From MFD04580-c1 sp963702995 (GTDB taxonomy: Bacteria; Planctomycetota; Phycisphaerae; Tepidisphaerales; Tepidisphaeraceae): a stretch of 64,000 nucleotides of DNA. Shown here piece after piece: positions 19,159 to 30,262 of this stretch (position 1 is its first letter; each line of letters begins with the position of its first letter). The notes beneath the pieces were generated by a model. The model was not told the origin of the DNA, did not search any database, and was given only the letters and a program-made list of their open reading frames with translations. The translations under genes and the position numbers were made by a program. Location: positions 2,480,001 to 2,544,000 of the forward strand of contig OY969783.1 of assembly GCA_963702995.1 (NCBI GenBank). The letters are read 5' to 3'.

Positions 19159-20281
19159 CGGCGCTCGCGCCGCAGGATCGGCGCACGACCAGCTCCGCCG
19201 GTAGCAGGATCGTCCGGGCCGGGAGGCTCGGGTCGGCGAGGCGCTGGGCCATCGCCTGCGCGGCGGCCGCACCCAATCGTTCGCACGGTTGACGCATCGT
19301 CGTCAGCGGCACCGGCAGAAGCCGGGCGTACTTCACGTCATCGAAGCCGACGACCCGCGCGTCATCCGGCACCCGGACGTTCATCGCCGCCAAGCTCTGC
19401 ATGAGCAGAGCGGCCGTAAAATCGTTCGCACAGACCAAGGCGGGTGGCGAAGACCCTTCTCGTGACTTCGGAATGAGCGATCGAATGAAGGCCAAGTCAG
19501 CCGGATCGCCGACGGCCGCCAGCTCCGAAGCGTCAAGCCCGTTGCGAATGAGGCATTCTCGTGCTCCGGCGAGTCGAAGGTCAACCGTCGATGCCGAATC
19601 GGCGCGCGCCACGAAGCGGAACTTTCTGGCCCCCTGCTCTATTAGATGTGTGGTAAGCCGGTAGCCAGCGGCGAAGTTATCGATGCCGACCACATCGAAC
19701 CTGCTTCGGCCGCCGATGGCGGCAATGTCTCGATCCAGTAGGACGGCCGCGATACCGGCGGCTTCGAGTCTGGCGAGGATCTGCCGGTTGACTTCGGCGC
19801 TTTCAGGGATGAGTTCGAGCGGCGCGAAGAAGACGCCGGCGACCCGTCTGGCGATGTACTGCTCGCAAAGCGATTCGGTGACGGGGTCGGGCAGGTCGGT
19901 CGGCGGCGGGCCGGCGTGCGTGGGAGCGGTGCCCATTCCGCCCCACCAGACGCTCATCCGGTGACGCTGCGCCTCGTGGACAATTCCGGCACAGATCGGT
20001 TCGAATATTTCGGTGTGGCCCAGGCCTGGCACGACGAGGCCGAGGACCGGGGTGGCCGCCTGCGGCTTGACGAATGAGCCGGAGCCCGCGCGACGGTCAA
20101 TGAGCCCTTCCGCCTGGAGGTCTCGCAGGGCGCGAATGACCGTCGGCCGCGAAACGCTGAAGCGGCCCACCAGCGCGGATTCGCTGGGCAACCGCGCGAG
20201 GCTCGGATAGCGCCCCGATGAAATCTCGGCCCGAAGAAAGTCGCTGATCTCCCGGTGCTTCGGGTCTCTCGTCTGGGTCAT
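19145..20281 (-). CDS. GntR-type HTH regulator with LacI-like sugar-binding domain
   Basis: A 378-residue transcription factor. Residues about 8-72 form a GntR winged helix (LPSESALVGRFSVSRPTVIRALRDL). The rest is a periplasmic-binding-protein-like effector domain (LGLVVPGLGHTEIF, GVDNFAAGYRLTTHLIE-type region, VVGFDDVKYARLLPVPLTT). This AraR-like combination senses a sugar and represses nearby genes. The palindrome TGAAACCGTTTCA at 20375-20387, 94 bp upstream of the start, has the form of a LacI/GntR operator and suggests autoregulation. The downstream pectinesterase-like gene is the obvious co-regulated partner; the GH28/esterase genes are further away and have no visible copy of the site. 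Confidence 0.85.
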   Translation of the reverse strand: MTQTRDPKHREISDFLRAEISSGRYPSLARLPSESALVGRFSVSRPTVIRALRDLQAEGLIDRRAGSGSFVKPQAATPVLGLVVPGLGHTEIFEPICAGIVHEAQRHRMSVWWGGMGTAPTHAGPPPTDLPDPVTESLCEQYIARRVAGVFFAPLELIPESAEVNRQILARLEAAGIAAVLLDRDIAAIGGRSRFDVVGIDNFAAGYRLTTHLIEQGARKFRFVARADSASTVDLRLAGARECLIRNGLDASELAAVGDPADLAFIRSLIPKSREGSSPPALVCANDFTAALLMQSLAAMNVRVPDDARVVGFDDVKYARLLPVPLTTMRQPCERLGAAAAQAMAQRLADPSLPARTILLPAELVVRRSCGASAADPT

Positions 20282-20374
20282 AGTGTCCGAATGCCGCGAG
20301 CCTGAAAGGTTAGGTGCCCCGCCGACACGCGCTAGCTGTCAGAGCATACATGCTGACCAGATCGAGTGTTGAAC

Positions 20375-20387
20375 TGAAACCGTTTCA
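20375..20387. promoter_or_regulatory. Candidate operator TGAAAC-c-GTTTCA
   Basis: A perfect 6+6 bp inverted repeat with a one-base centre. It is symmetrical and of the CG-centred type bound by LacI-family and AraR-like regulators. It lies upstream of the hybrid regulator gene. A second palindrome, 'aaccggtt', follows at 20402-20409. Confidence 0.5.
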
Positions 20388-20440
20388 ACGTCAGCTTCGG
20401 AAACCGGTTGGGATGTTCGGCAAAAAGCGAAGATATTTGG

Positions 20441-20592
20441 CCACAGATAAGAGGGGACGGGAGAAGGAAGGATGAAGGATGAGGGTGAAGGATGAAAATG
20501 AGGCGCGAGGGGTTGAGTTTGCCGCCGTCGGCCGACGATCGCGTGCCGCTTGGCTGCCCCTCATCCTTCATCCTTTCTTCTCCCATCTGTGG
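20441..20592. repeat. CCACAGAT-ended hairpin element, copy 1
   Basis: Begins 'ccacagat' (20441-20448) and ends with its complement 'atctgtgg' (20585-20592). Inside the ends the arms continue as purine-rich 'gaaggatgaaggatgagg' and its pyrimidine complement, with about 10 extra bases in the left arm. It shares its ends with 37591-37736. No gene lies in 20282-20640. Confidence 0.75.
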
Positions 20593-20640
20593 CAATCCCG
20601 TCTTTTCTTCTCCCGTGACCGAGCGTCTCACGCCAATGCG

Positions 20641-20672
20641 AACGCCCCGGCAGGTTGAGCTGCCGGGGCGTT
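20641..20672 (-). terminator. Hairpin terminator after 5S rRNA
   Basis: A perfect 12-bp stem ('aacgccccggca' with 'tgccggggcgtt') around an 8-nt loop lies 15 bp past the 5S 3' end on the minus strand. The T-tract after it is short, so termination strength is uncertain. Confidence 0.7.
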
Positions 20673-20687
20673 GCGGTTGTGTATAAA

Positions 20688-20796
20688 TGCTGGCGGTGAC
20701 CTACTTTCCCGCTGAAGCAGTATCATCGGCCCCGCGGGCTTAACGACCGTGTTCGGAATGGGAACGGGTGTGTCCCCGCGGGTATAGCCACCAACA
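20688..20796 (-). rRNA. rrf: 5S ribosomal RNA
   Basis: About 109 nt on the minus strand. The ends TGTTGGTGG and CCGCCAGCA pair to make helix I with two G-U pairs. The internal CCATTCCGAACACGG loop and the GGGAAAGTAGGTCACC 3' domain are standard for bacterial 5S. It follows the 23S gene by about 200 bp. Confidence 0.93.
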
Positions 20797-21000
20797 AAGG
20801 CCCTGCCGACCGTTTGGCGGCCGGCAGGGCGTGTTCGTGAATTGATTCTTGAGTTCAAGCCTGCCTGCCCGGGCCACGCCGAAGTAACGCGTGTGGCTCG
20901 GGGGGACAGGTCCGCTCACGTCGGGCACATTTTTGCTTCCCTGGCCACTGCCCTTTACGGACAGCGGTCAGGGGAATATGCGACGGTGATCGGTAAAAGT

Positions 21001-23892
<2,892 letters not shown>

Positions 23893-24571
23893 ACATTTAC
23901 CGATCACCGTCACCACCGGGCAGGCGGTAACGGGCTCCCACGACCCAACCCCCAGCCAAACCGTCGGCCGCCATCACCTCGCAAGCCCCAGGCTAAATGC
24001 CCACAGCCCACAACGTCATGAACAACCCACAGCCCAACCAGAAGCCAAAACGTGGAATCGACCTGTAACGGGTCCGATACCGATCCGGCCGGTGGAATCC
24101 GGCCGAACCGTCGCCAAAAAGATGCCCGACGACATCTCCCGCGGCCGGCCCCTCGAAAGGACCAGCCAAGACGGAAAAACCAAACCAAAAGGGAGATGTC
24201 GCGGATGTTTACTTGCTTTCGCAATAAACCTTGAACCTCAAGAATCATTCACTTGTCAAAGAGCAGACTATCGGCTGCTTCAAACATCTTTCGACGCCCG
24301 AAGCACCCGAAGAATTCCCGCCAAACGCGGGTGGGTCAGTCAACGACATACCGCTAAGCGGTACTCGACGGCGGCGGACCCATTCGAGTTCGGCAAAATT
24401 CAGATCTTCAAACTACGTTCGGCATTGCGTCGCCGGCCTAAGCCAGCAACCCTTTGGAGGGATCCAGCTTACCGAGGAAGGCGAGAGCAGCTTGGGGATC
24501 GATGCAATCCGTGTCCTCAAATCAAGGAAACCAATGACTCGCGTCACAAGGCAACGGCAAGTGAGTCGAAC
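23893..24571 (-). other. Long transcribed leader of the rRNA unit
   Basis: About 680 bp between the predicted rRNA promoter and the 23S 5' end holds no gene and no tRNA. It contains a boxA-like antiterminator site (24254-24265) and a 10-bp inverted repeat ('gacatctccc' at 24131-24140 with 'gggagatgtc' at 24191-24200) that could be a processing stem. Confidence 0.6.
24254..24265 (-). promoter_or_regulatory. boxA antitermination site
   Basis: On the minus strand the sequence is TGCTCTTTGACA, close to the bacterial rRNA boxA (TGCTCTTTAACA) bound by NusB-S10. It lies between the promoter and 23S, as expected for processive antitermination. Confidence 0.7.
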
Positions 24572-24599
24572 AGTCTAGTCTCTGTTTTCGTCTCGTCAA
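24572..24599 (-). promoter_or_regulatory. Predicted sigma70-type promoter of the rRNA unit
   Basis: On the minus strand, TTGACG (-35, 24599-24594) and TAGACT (-10, 24577-24572) are separated by 16 bp. Transcription would start near 24565 and run through the boxA into 23S and 5S. This is the best promoter match in the upstream gap. Confidence 0.6.
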
Positions 24600-24806
24600 G
24601 CCCGCCGGCACAAATTTCTTTCGGCCGTCAGATTCGACGCGCCCTCGCGAAACGTCGTTCTCACTCGCGCGGTCGGGGATCTTACTTGACGCCTTCCTAT
24701 TTGCAAGGCCTCGCGTCCCAAAGCGTGGGTTCGACGCTCCAGGGTGTGACGCCCGCGGGGCGTGAGGCGCGCACTCGCGCGCGGTCGATTCTCCCGGCGC
24801 CGCAAG

Positions 24807-26606
24807 TCAGTTTTTGTCGGCATCCTCGCGCACGCTGAACTCCAGCTTCCAGCGCTGATCGTCCACCGCGCTGACACACCAGAGCTCGAACACGCCCAAT
24901 TCGCTGATCTGGGAATGGAATCGCACGGGGACGTAGTCTTCCTCGATCTTCTCGGGCTTTGGCAGGTTCGCTTCCATCGAGTCGGTCTCGACCAGCTCCC
25001 CCTCGGGCCAGTGGGAGAGAAGGTCGCCCGCTCGGTCGCTCTTGCGAGTGGCGGAGCTGAAGAACCGAAACGTGGCCGGCTCGCCGACGACGAGGCCGAT
25101 CTCGTCGCCGGGGACGTCGGCTTCGCTCCCCTCTTCCATGCCGAAGGGGACGACGCAGAGCGCGCGCATCGGCCGCGGTGCGCCCGGGATCGCCAGTCCG
25201 GCTGTCTCAATGCCCACGTAATAGCTGCGAGCCGCCCCGCCCCGGATCCGAACGCCGCCCCCCTGCTTGATCGCGCCGTAACAGGCGGCGCCGCGGGCGA
25301 CCGAATAATCCAGGTCGTCATTCCCGGCCAGGACGTGCGGCGCGGCGCCGCCGTCGAACCAGCCAGCCAGGACCTTGGACAAGTGCTCGCGGAAGACGGC
25401 GGCCTTGAAGACGCCCCCATTGAACAGGACGTGCGTCGGGCGGATCGGCGCGCCGTCGGGCGTCGCGTGGGCCGACAGGAATGCCGCCAGGTGACGGGTG
25501 ATCGCGGTGTCGGCCTCGAACGGGAGCCCCAGTTCGCGGAAGCCGGAAGCGCGGCGGCGTTCGGGCCGCGCGTCCAGCTTGCAAGCGGGGAAGAACCCGG
25601 CAACCAGCATCTCCTGGATGGCGCTGCGATCGAGGTCCACCGACACCGTGCCGCCGACCAACTTCCTTCCGCGGCCGAGCACCGCCACCGGGTGCTTCGC
25701 CGGGCCGCCCGGCGAAAGGAGCGCCTCTTTTGCCGTTCGGCAGGCGTGCCAGAGGGAAACTGATTGCCACGGGTCCAGCGTCAGCCCGTTCTTGGCGAAG
25801 GCCTCGCTCGCGAAATGGGCGAGGGCCAGGTCCATATTGTCGCCGCCGACGAGGGTGTGATTCCCGACGGCGATGCGCCGCAGCGTCAGGTCGCCCGACT
25901 CCTCGGTCACGCCGATCAAGGTGAAGTCAGTCGTGCCGCCGCCGGCGTCGCAGACGAGCAGCGTCTCCCCCACCTTCAGCTCGCGTCGCCAGGCGTCGCC
26001 CCGGTCGCTGAGCCACGCGTAGAGCGCGGCCTGCGGCTCTTCGAGCAGGACCAAGTCGGCGGGCAACCCGGCGGCAAGGGCCGCTTCGCGCGTCAGTTCG
26101 CGGGCGGAGGCGTCGAACGACGCCGGCACCGTCAGGGTTACATGCTGTTCGGCGATCGGCGAATCGGCAAAGGCGGCCGCCCAAGCGCTCGCGATGTGTC
26201 TGAGGTAGATCCGCGATGCCTCGACCGGGGAAACCTTCGGCACTTCCGCCGGCGCGTTCCACGGGAGCAGCGGTTGATGCCGGTCCACCTTGCTGTGAGC
26301 CAGCCACGACTTGGCCGCGACAACCGTTCGGGTCGGAACATCAGCCGCCTGACGCCGGGCATAGGTGCCTACGGCGATCGAACTCCCCTTTTCCCAGGAC
26401 ATCGCGAGGGTGCGCGACTTCTGTTCGGCTTCGGTGCCCAGGTAGAGGAACGACGGCAGAGACGGTTGCGCCTCGATCGTCCCGGGCGCGACGAGTTGCG
26501 GCATCGGCAGAAGCTGGGCTTTTGGCGCTCCCTGCCCCAGCGGGACATAGGCCAGGACGCTGTTGGTCGTCCCAAGATCGATGCCGATGGAGAAGCGGGA
26601 GGCCAT
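24807..26606 (-). CDS. Hsp70-family ATPase-like protein
   Basis: A 599-residue protein. The start at 26606 begins MASRFSIGIDLGTTNSVLAY, placing the phosphate-1 loop at the N-terminus as in Hsp70; the longer frame upstream runs into the spacer. Phosphate-2 is CDAGGGTTDFTLIGV. The ATPase domain is followed by a divergent region rather than a canonical DnaK substrate-binding domain, ending PVRFHSQISELGVFELWC. It is therefore a DnaK-like protein, not the housekeeping chaperone. It follows the DUF2760 gene with a 40-bp gap on the same strand, a pairing seen elsewhere in bacteria. Client and partner are unknown. Confidence 0.88.
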   Translation of the reverse strand: MASRFSIGIDLGTTNSVLAYVPLGQGAPKAQLLPMPQLVAPGTIEAQPSLPSFLYLGTEAEQKSRTLAMSWEKGSSIAVGTYARRQAADVPTRTVVAAKSWLAHSKVDRHQPLLPWNAPAEVPKVSPVEASRIYLRHIASAWAAAFADSPIAEQHVTLTVPASFDASARELTREAALAAGLPADLVLLEEPQAALYAWLSDRGDAWRRELKVGETLLVCDAGGGTTDFTLIGVTEESGDLTLRRIAVGNHTLVGGDNMDLALAHFASEAFAKNGLTLDPWQSVSLWHACRTAKEALLSPGGPAKHPVAVLGRGRKLVGGTVSVDLDRSAIQEMLVAGFFPACKLDARPERRRASGFRELGLPFEADTAITRHLAAFLSAHATPDGAPIRPTHVLFNGGVFKAAVFREHLSKVLAGWFDGGAAPHVLAGNDDLDYSVARGAACYGAIKQGGGVRIRGGAARSYYVGIETAGLAIPGAPRPMRALCVVPFGMEEGSEADVPGDEIGLVVGEPATFRFFSSATRKSDRAGDLLSHWPEGELVETDSMEANLPKPEKIEEDYVPVRFHSQISELGVFELWCVSAVDDQRWKLEFSVREDADKN

Positions 26607-26646
26607 GTCGGTAGTCCTGTCAGGGCGATCGCCCCAGGCGCGCGGG

Positions 26647-27189
26647 TCAGGGGATCTCCACTTCGGCCGGGGCGACCACACGCGCCGCGTCGGGGCTGCC
26701 ACTCCATTCGGGGAGATGCGCCCGTGTCGCCTGCCAGCCCGGGTGGCGGACCGCGCCGGAAAAGGGCGGTTTTCCGGCGACGTTGCCGATGAGCCGGATT
26801 TTCTCACTGTCTCCGGCGGCGTTCAGTGTGATGATCGATCCCTCGGGCTGGTCGAGCACCGGGCGCAGCGCGAAGACTTTCTCCAGCGTGGCGGCCGCTT
26901 CGCGATGGACGTCGCGAACGGCGGCCCCAATCTGATCGTTGCTGTAGGCCGCGATTGGCTCCAGAAGGAAATCGACGAGCCGCGCCTCACGCTGCAGGAC
27001 CGCAAGAAGACCGATGGCTTCGGAGCGGGCCGGGGCGGGCGGCTTGGCCGGAGTCGAAGGAGCGGCCGCCGAGAGCACGTTCGTCGGCGCAGGCGCAGAA
27101 ACGTCGAGCACCGGTCGGACGCGATCCGCCAGATCGGCGTCTCCCAGAACACGAAAGAAGAGTTTGAACGCGAGGCCCAGTCGTCCCAT
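26647..27189 (-). CDS. DUF2760 protein, partner of the Hsp70-like gene
   Basis: A 180-residue protein. After a Pro/Ala-rich stretch, the DUF2760 core shows LLAVLQREARLVDFLLEPI, YSNDQIGAAVRDVH and VRHPGWQATRAHLPEWSG. No signal peptide or transmembrane segment is clear. DUF2760 genes are frequently next to Hsp70-family genes, and here the two are co-directional with a 40-bp gap, so they form a likely operon. The function is undefined; a co-chaperone or adaptor role is an inference from the pairing only. Confidence 0.8.
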   Translation of the reverse strand: MGRLGLAFKLFFRVLGDADLADRVRPVLDVSAPAPTNVLSAAAPSTPAKPPAPARSEAIGLLAVLQREARLVDFLLEPIAAYSNDQIGAAVRDVHREAAATLEKVFALRPVLDQPEGSIITLNAAGDSEKIRLIGNVAGKPPFSGAVRHPGWQATRAHLPEWSGSPDAARVVAPAEVEIP

Positions 27190-27473
27190 TCTAAACCCTC
27201 TCGTTGCCGGGGCCGATCGCCCTCATCCGGCGCTGACCGTGATCGAACGCCGATTCAGGGAGATTCAGTGCGCGGCGCAAATGATAGGAACAGAGGGCGT
27301 TCGAGCAAGCGACCGGTGCGCGAGGCAGGACCGGGGGTGTGGAGGCCTCTTGTGGCGGGAGCCCGCCGAAACGTCGGGCGTGGTTCACCACGCCCTCCAG
27401 TTGAGTCGGCCACCGGTGGTGGAATCACAGGCGGAAGAGGAGGGCGGCGTCGGCTGTTGTTGCGTTGGGCGAC

Positions 27474-28580
27474 TCAGGCGAGGGAGAAGTAGGCGACTTC
27501 GAGTGCGGCGAGCACCTGCCGCAAGCCGGTGGAGAGGCCTGAGGGAAGGGCGGGGTCGCGGGCGGCGTTGCGGGCGGAGGTGAGGCGGGAGTCGATTAGT
27601 TCGCGCGTGCGATCGGCCGCTCCGGCGGCCTGAAGCTCGCAGCGGAGCGTTTCGGCGATGGCGACCGCCTGGCCGTTCGCGTCGCGGAGGCGGTCGAGCC
27701 GGGCATCGAACGCGCGGCGCTGGGCGTCGGGCATGTCGGCGCGCGCCCGCAGGAGCGTCACGGTGCGCTTGCCTTGGATCAGGTCGCACCCTTCGTGGGC
27801 GGAGGCATGCAGGTCGAGCAGGTCGTTTTGAAGCTGATACGCCTCGCCCAGCGCCAGGGCGAACGTCGAGAGCGGTCGGCAGGCGGCTTCACCTAGGCCG
27901 GCTGCCACCGCGCCGCAGAGCATCGGCCCCTCAAACGTGTAAGCGGCCGTTTTCCAGTGGTACCCGCGAAGGACCGTCGCCTCGGTCATCTCTTCGAGTG
28001 GGGCGTGGGACTGGCAAATGTCCACGGCCTGTCCGAAACCGGTGGTGCAGGCGACGCGCGAGAAGAGGCGAAGGACGCTGCGATAGGTGGGGTCGGGAAG
28101 GTCAACCTCGTGCAGCAGCCGCATCGACGCGCAATACAGCAGGTCCCCCGCCACAATCGCCAGGTTGGTCCCGAATCGGAGGCATTCGCCGTCCAGGGAC
28201 GCAAGCTGGCGATGGAGGCTGGGCTCGTTGCGACGCGTGTCGGAGGCGTCAATGATGTCGTCGTGGGCAAGCAGAAACGCGTGAAAGAGCTCCCAGACGC
28301 ACGCCAGATCGAGCAGCTCCAGGGGCGGGGCAGCGCCGCCGCGGACAGCGTCATAAGCCCATAGGCACAGTTGCGGCCGCACGCGCTTGCCGCCCGAGAG
28401 CACGAAGCGCCGGATGGCCGAATTCAGTGTCGAGAGCCCCGCCGCTTCGCACGAGTCGAACCGGGTCGCCGCGTTGGATGCCGCGCGCGCTCGGCCGCCG
28501 GGAGTGGGGAACAGCCGTTCCAGCGTCGCGGCAAGATGCGACTCGACCAACTGACGGGCATCGGCTCCGATGAGGTCCAA
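27474..28580 (-). CDS. Polyprenyl synthetase-family protein
   Basis: A trans-isoprenyl diphosphate synthase-like enzyme of about 368 residues when started at the TTG at 28580, which follows an AAGGA site; an upstream extension to 28736 lacks conserved sequence. The first Asp-rich motif is intact (HDDIIDAS, DDxxD type), with GGKRVRPQL before it. The second motif reads QNDLLD, so its first Asp is Asn. Family members build geranylgeranyl- to longer-chain diphosphates for quinones or hopanoid/carotenoid precursors. The altered second motif may affect activity or chain length. Its neighbours do not fix the product. Confidence 0.82.
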   Translation of the reverse strand: MDLIGADARQLVESHLAATLERLFPTPGGRARAASNAATRFDSCEAAGLSTLNSAIRRFVLSGGKRVRPQLCLWAYDAVRGGAAPPLELLDLACVWELFHAFLLAHDDIIDASDTRRNEPSLHRQLASLDGECLRFGTNLAIVAGDLLYCASMRLLHEVDLPDPTYRSVLRLFSRVACTTGFGQAVDICQSHAPLEEMTEATVLRGYHWKTAAYTFEGPMLCGAVAAGLGEAACRPLSTFALALGEAYQLQNDLLDLHASAHEGCDLIQGKRTVTLLRARADMPDAQRRAFDARLDRLRDANGQAVAIAETLRCELQAAGAADRTRELIDSRLTSARNAARDPALPSGLSTGLRQVLAALEVAYFSLA

Positions 28581-28775
28581 GAGTAATCCTTCCCGAAATG
28601 ACCGACGCCCAGGCGGCACGTCGAAGCGGGCCGAGCGAGCGACGAGAGTAACTCGGCATTCTTGGCGGCCGCTGTAGCGGTTTCTAGTGTTCAAAAATCG
28701 TGAAAGGTTTGCATGCGAAGATCTTAGGGTCGGCAAGCCTCATCGACACGGGTTCGACCCTCGCGCGCCCTCGGC

Positions 28776-29240
28776 TCATTCGTCCCCGTGCTCGATCGAT
28801 GGCCCCGCATCATAGTGCATGAGATAGTCGTGAGCGGCGCGCAGGATTTCTTTTGCATTCGCGTAGGTGAGACGTTTGATGGCGGCTTCGGCAGGAAGGA
28901 ACTCGAAACCGACGTGCTCTTCGCTAAGGATAACCGCTTTTGAGCGGACGACCGCGAGGAAGAATAAAACGTCTTTGCGAACCAGCTTTCCCTGGCGGCC
29001 GCGGAAGAAGTAGGTGACTTCTCGCTTGAAGCCGGGGACTACGCTGGCGTTGGCGATGCCCGTCTCTTCGCGCAGCTCGCGTATGGCGGCCGCGAGGTCG
29101 TCTTCGCCCGCTTCGACGTGCCCCTTCGGGAAATCCCAATGGCGCCCGTAATCCAGAAGCAGGTAGAGGCCCTCCCCAGGCGACTCCGCCGGTCCCCGCC
29201 AGACCACCACAAAGCCGGCGGATCGTTCGTTACGTGCCAT
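28776..29240 (-). CDS. Nudix hydrolase, Ap4A-hydrolase-like
   Basis: A 154-residue protein whose Nudix box is a perfect GX5EX7REUXEEXGU match: G40, E46, R54, E55, E58, E59, G61. It begins SAGFVVVWRG, with a dinucleoside tetraphosphatase-style DYGRHWDFPKGH entry, so (di)nucleotide polyphosphate hydrolysis is likely. The protein is small, soluble and cytoplasmic. The same-strand polyprenyl synthetase is about 200 bp away; no operon is certain. Exact substrates cannot be deduced. Confidence 0.88.
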   Translation of the reverse strand: MARNERSAGFVVVWRGPAESPGEGLYLLLDYGRHWDFPKGHVEAGEDDLAAAIRELREETGIANASVVPGFKREVTYFFRGRQGKLVRKDVLFFLAVVRSKAVILSEEHVGFEFLPAEAAIKRLTYANAKEILRAAHDYLMHYDAGPSIEHGDE

Positions 29241-29484
29241 GCTTCTGTTTTAGCAGGCCGACAAGAGAAGGCTAACAACTGTGCGGGAAGCTCGCTTCCG
29301 TGTTCTCAACTTTCGCGGCGTTGCCAGTTTCGCTGTCATCCTCCCATCATGCGTGCCAGAGGATGATCGGTGGGATCGAGACATCCGGGCCCTCGCGACG
29401 GTGCGAGCGATCCGCGGGTTGTTCTCTTTCGGGCCGGCGCCCACGACGCGCCGTCCGCCGCCGCTCACTTTTTGGGAGTCAGCT

Positions 29485-30099
29485 ATGCTGAAGCGTCAAT
29501 GGGCAGTCTGGGCCGCCGTAGCGGCCGTGTCGATGGGGCCGGTCGCCGCGCACGCGAAGCCGCACGAGGAGAGTGACGAAAAGGAAAAGCCCGCCCTCCA
29601 CAAGGGTCATGATGAGGAGGCGGACAAGGACGAGAAGGGCTCGAAGAATTACGCGAAGAAAGACGCGGAAGACCGCGACGACGAGAAAGACGAGAAGAAG
29701 GCCAAGCCGCACGGCGAGAAGAAGTCCGAGGCCAAGGACAAGGACGACGAAAAGGACGACGAGAAGGGGGACGAGAAAGAGGAGAAGGGGAAGCCGGGTG
29801 AGCACGGCGTCTCCGGGAAGAAAATGAAAGAGCTCATGATGCAGGTCCGCGAAGTGCGCGAGGAGCTCGACAAGCTGGAGAAGGAGATCCGCTCGCTTGG
29901 TGGCGAAGGGGACGAGATGAAGAAGGGCGAGAAGGGCAAGTGGGGCGAGAAGGCCAAGGAGAAGGACGAAGAGGACGAGGGCAAGGGGAAAGCCAAGGCC
30001 GGCAAGCACGACAAAGAAGAGGACGACGACGCGCCCAAGAAGGTGAAGAAGGCCCCGCAGAAGGGGCATGACAAGGACGAGGAGGACGAGAAGAAGTAG
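29485..30099 (+). CDS. Secreted, extremely charged Lys/Glu/Asp-rich protein
   Basis: A 204-residue protein with a signal peptide (MLKRQWAVWAAVAAVSMG, cleavage near AHA-KPH). The mature part is almost entirely Lys, Glu and Asp, except for one helical stretch of about 35 residues around MKELMMQVREVREELDKLEK that looks like a coiled coil. The start at 29485 is chosen because it begins the signal. The long minus-strand frames over the same DNA (Leu/Val- or Ser/Phe-rich) are shadows of the GAG/AAG codons. No family is recognised; an ion-binding or disordered periplasmic role is possible. A strong hairpin terminator follows. Confidence 0.75.
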   Translation: MLKRQWAVWAAVAAVSMGPVAAHAKPHEESDEKEKPALHKGHDEEADKDEKGSKNYAKKDAEDRDDEKDEKKAKPHGEKKSEAKDKDDEKDDEKGDEKEEKGKPGEHGVSGKKMKELMMQVREVREELDKLEKEIRSLGGEGDEMKKGEKGKWGEKAKEKDEEDEGKGKAKAGKHDKEEDDDAPKKVKKAPQKGHDKDEEDEKK

Positions 30100-30127
30100 T
30101 CAGGGTCGCCTGAATCTCGGGAGTGCG

Positions 30128-30160
30128 AAGGACGGGCGAACGTTTTGTTCGCCCGTCCTT
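30128..30160. terminator. Hairpin terminator after the charged protein gene
   Basis: A 14-bp perfect stem (30128-30141 with 30147-30160) around the 5-nt loop 'gtttt'. It lies 28 bp after the stop codon. It may serve both this gene and the convergent threonine synthase gene. Confidence 0.7.
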
Positions 30161-30262
30161 GCATCTCCATGTCCTCTCGATCGGGCCGGTATCGACTGGC
30201 GCGGCTTGCCACGCCGCCCTGTTCGCCGCTCGCGGAGTGAAACTACGCCCTGCGCGTGGATC

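Noticed and set aside
28700..28775. A 'gggttcgaccc' stretch suggesting a tRNA T-arm
   Set aside because: No acceptor stem, D-arm or anticodon arm could be paired around it.
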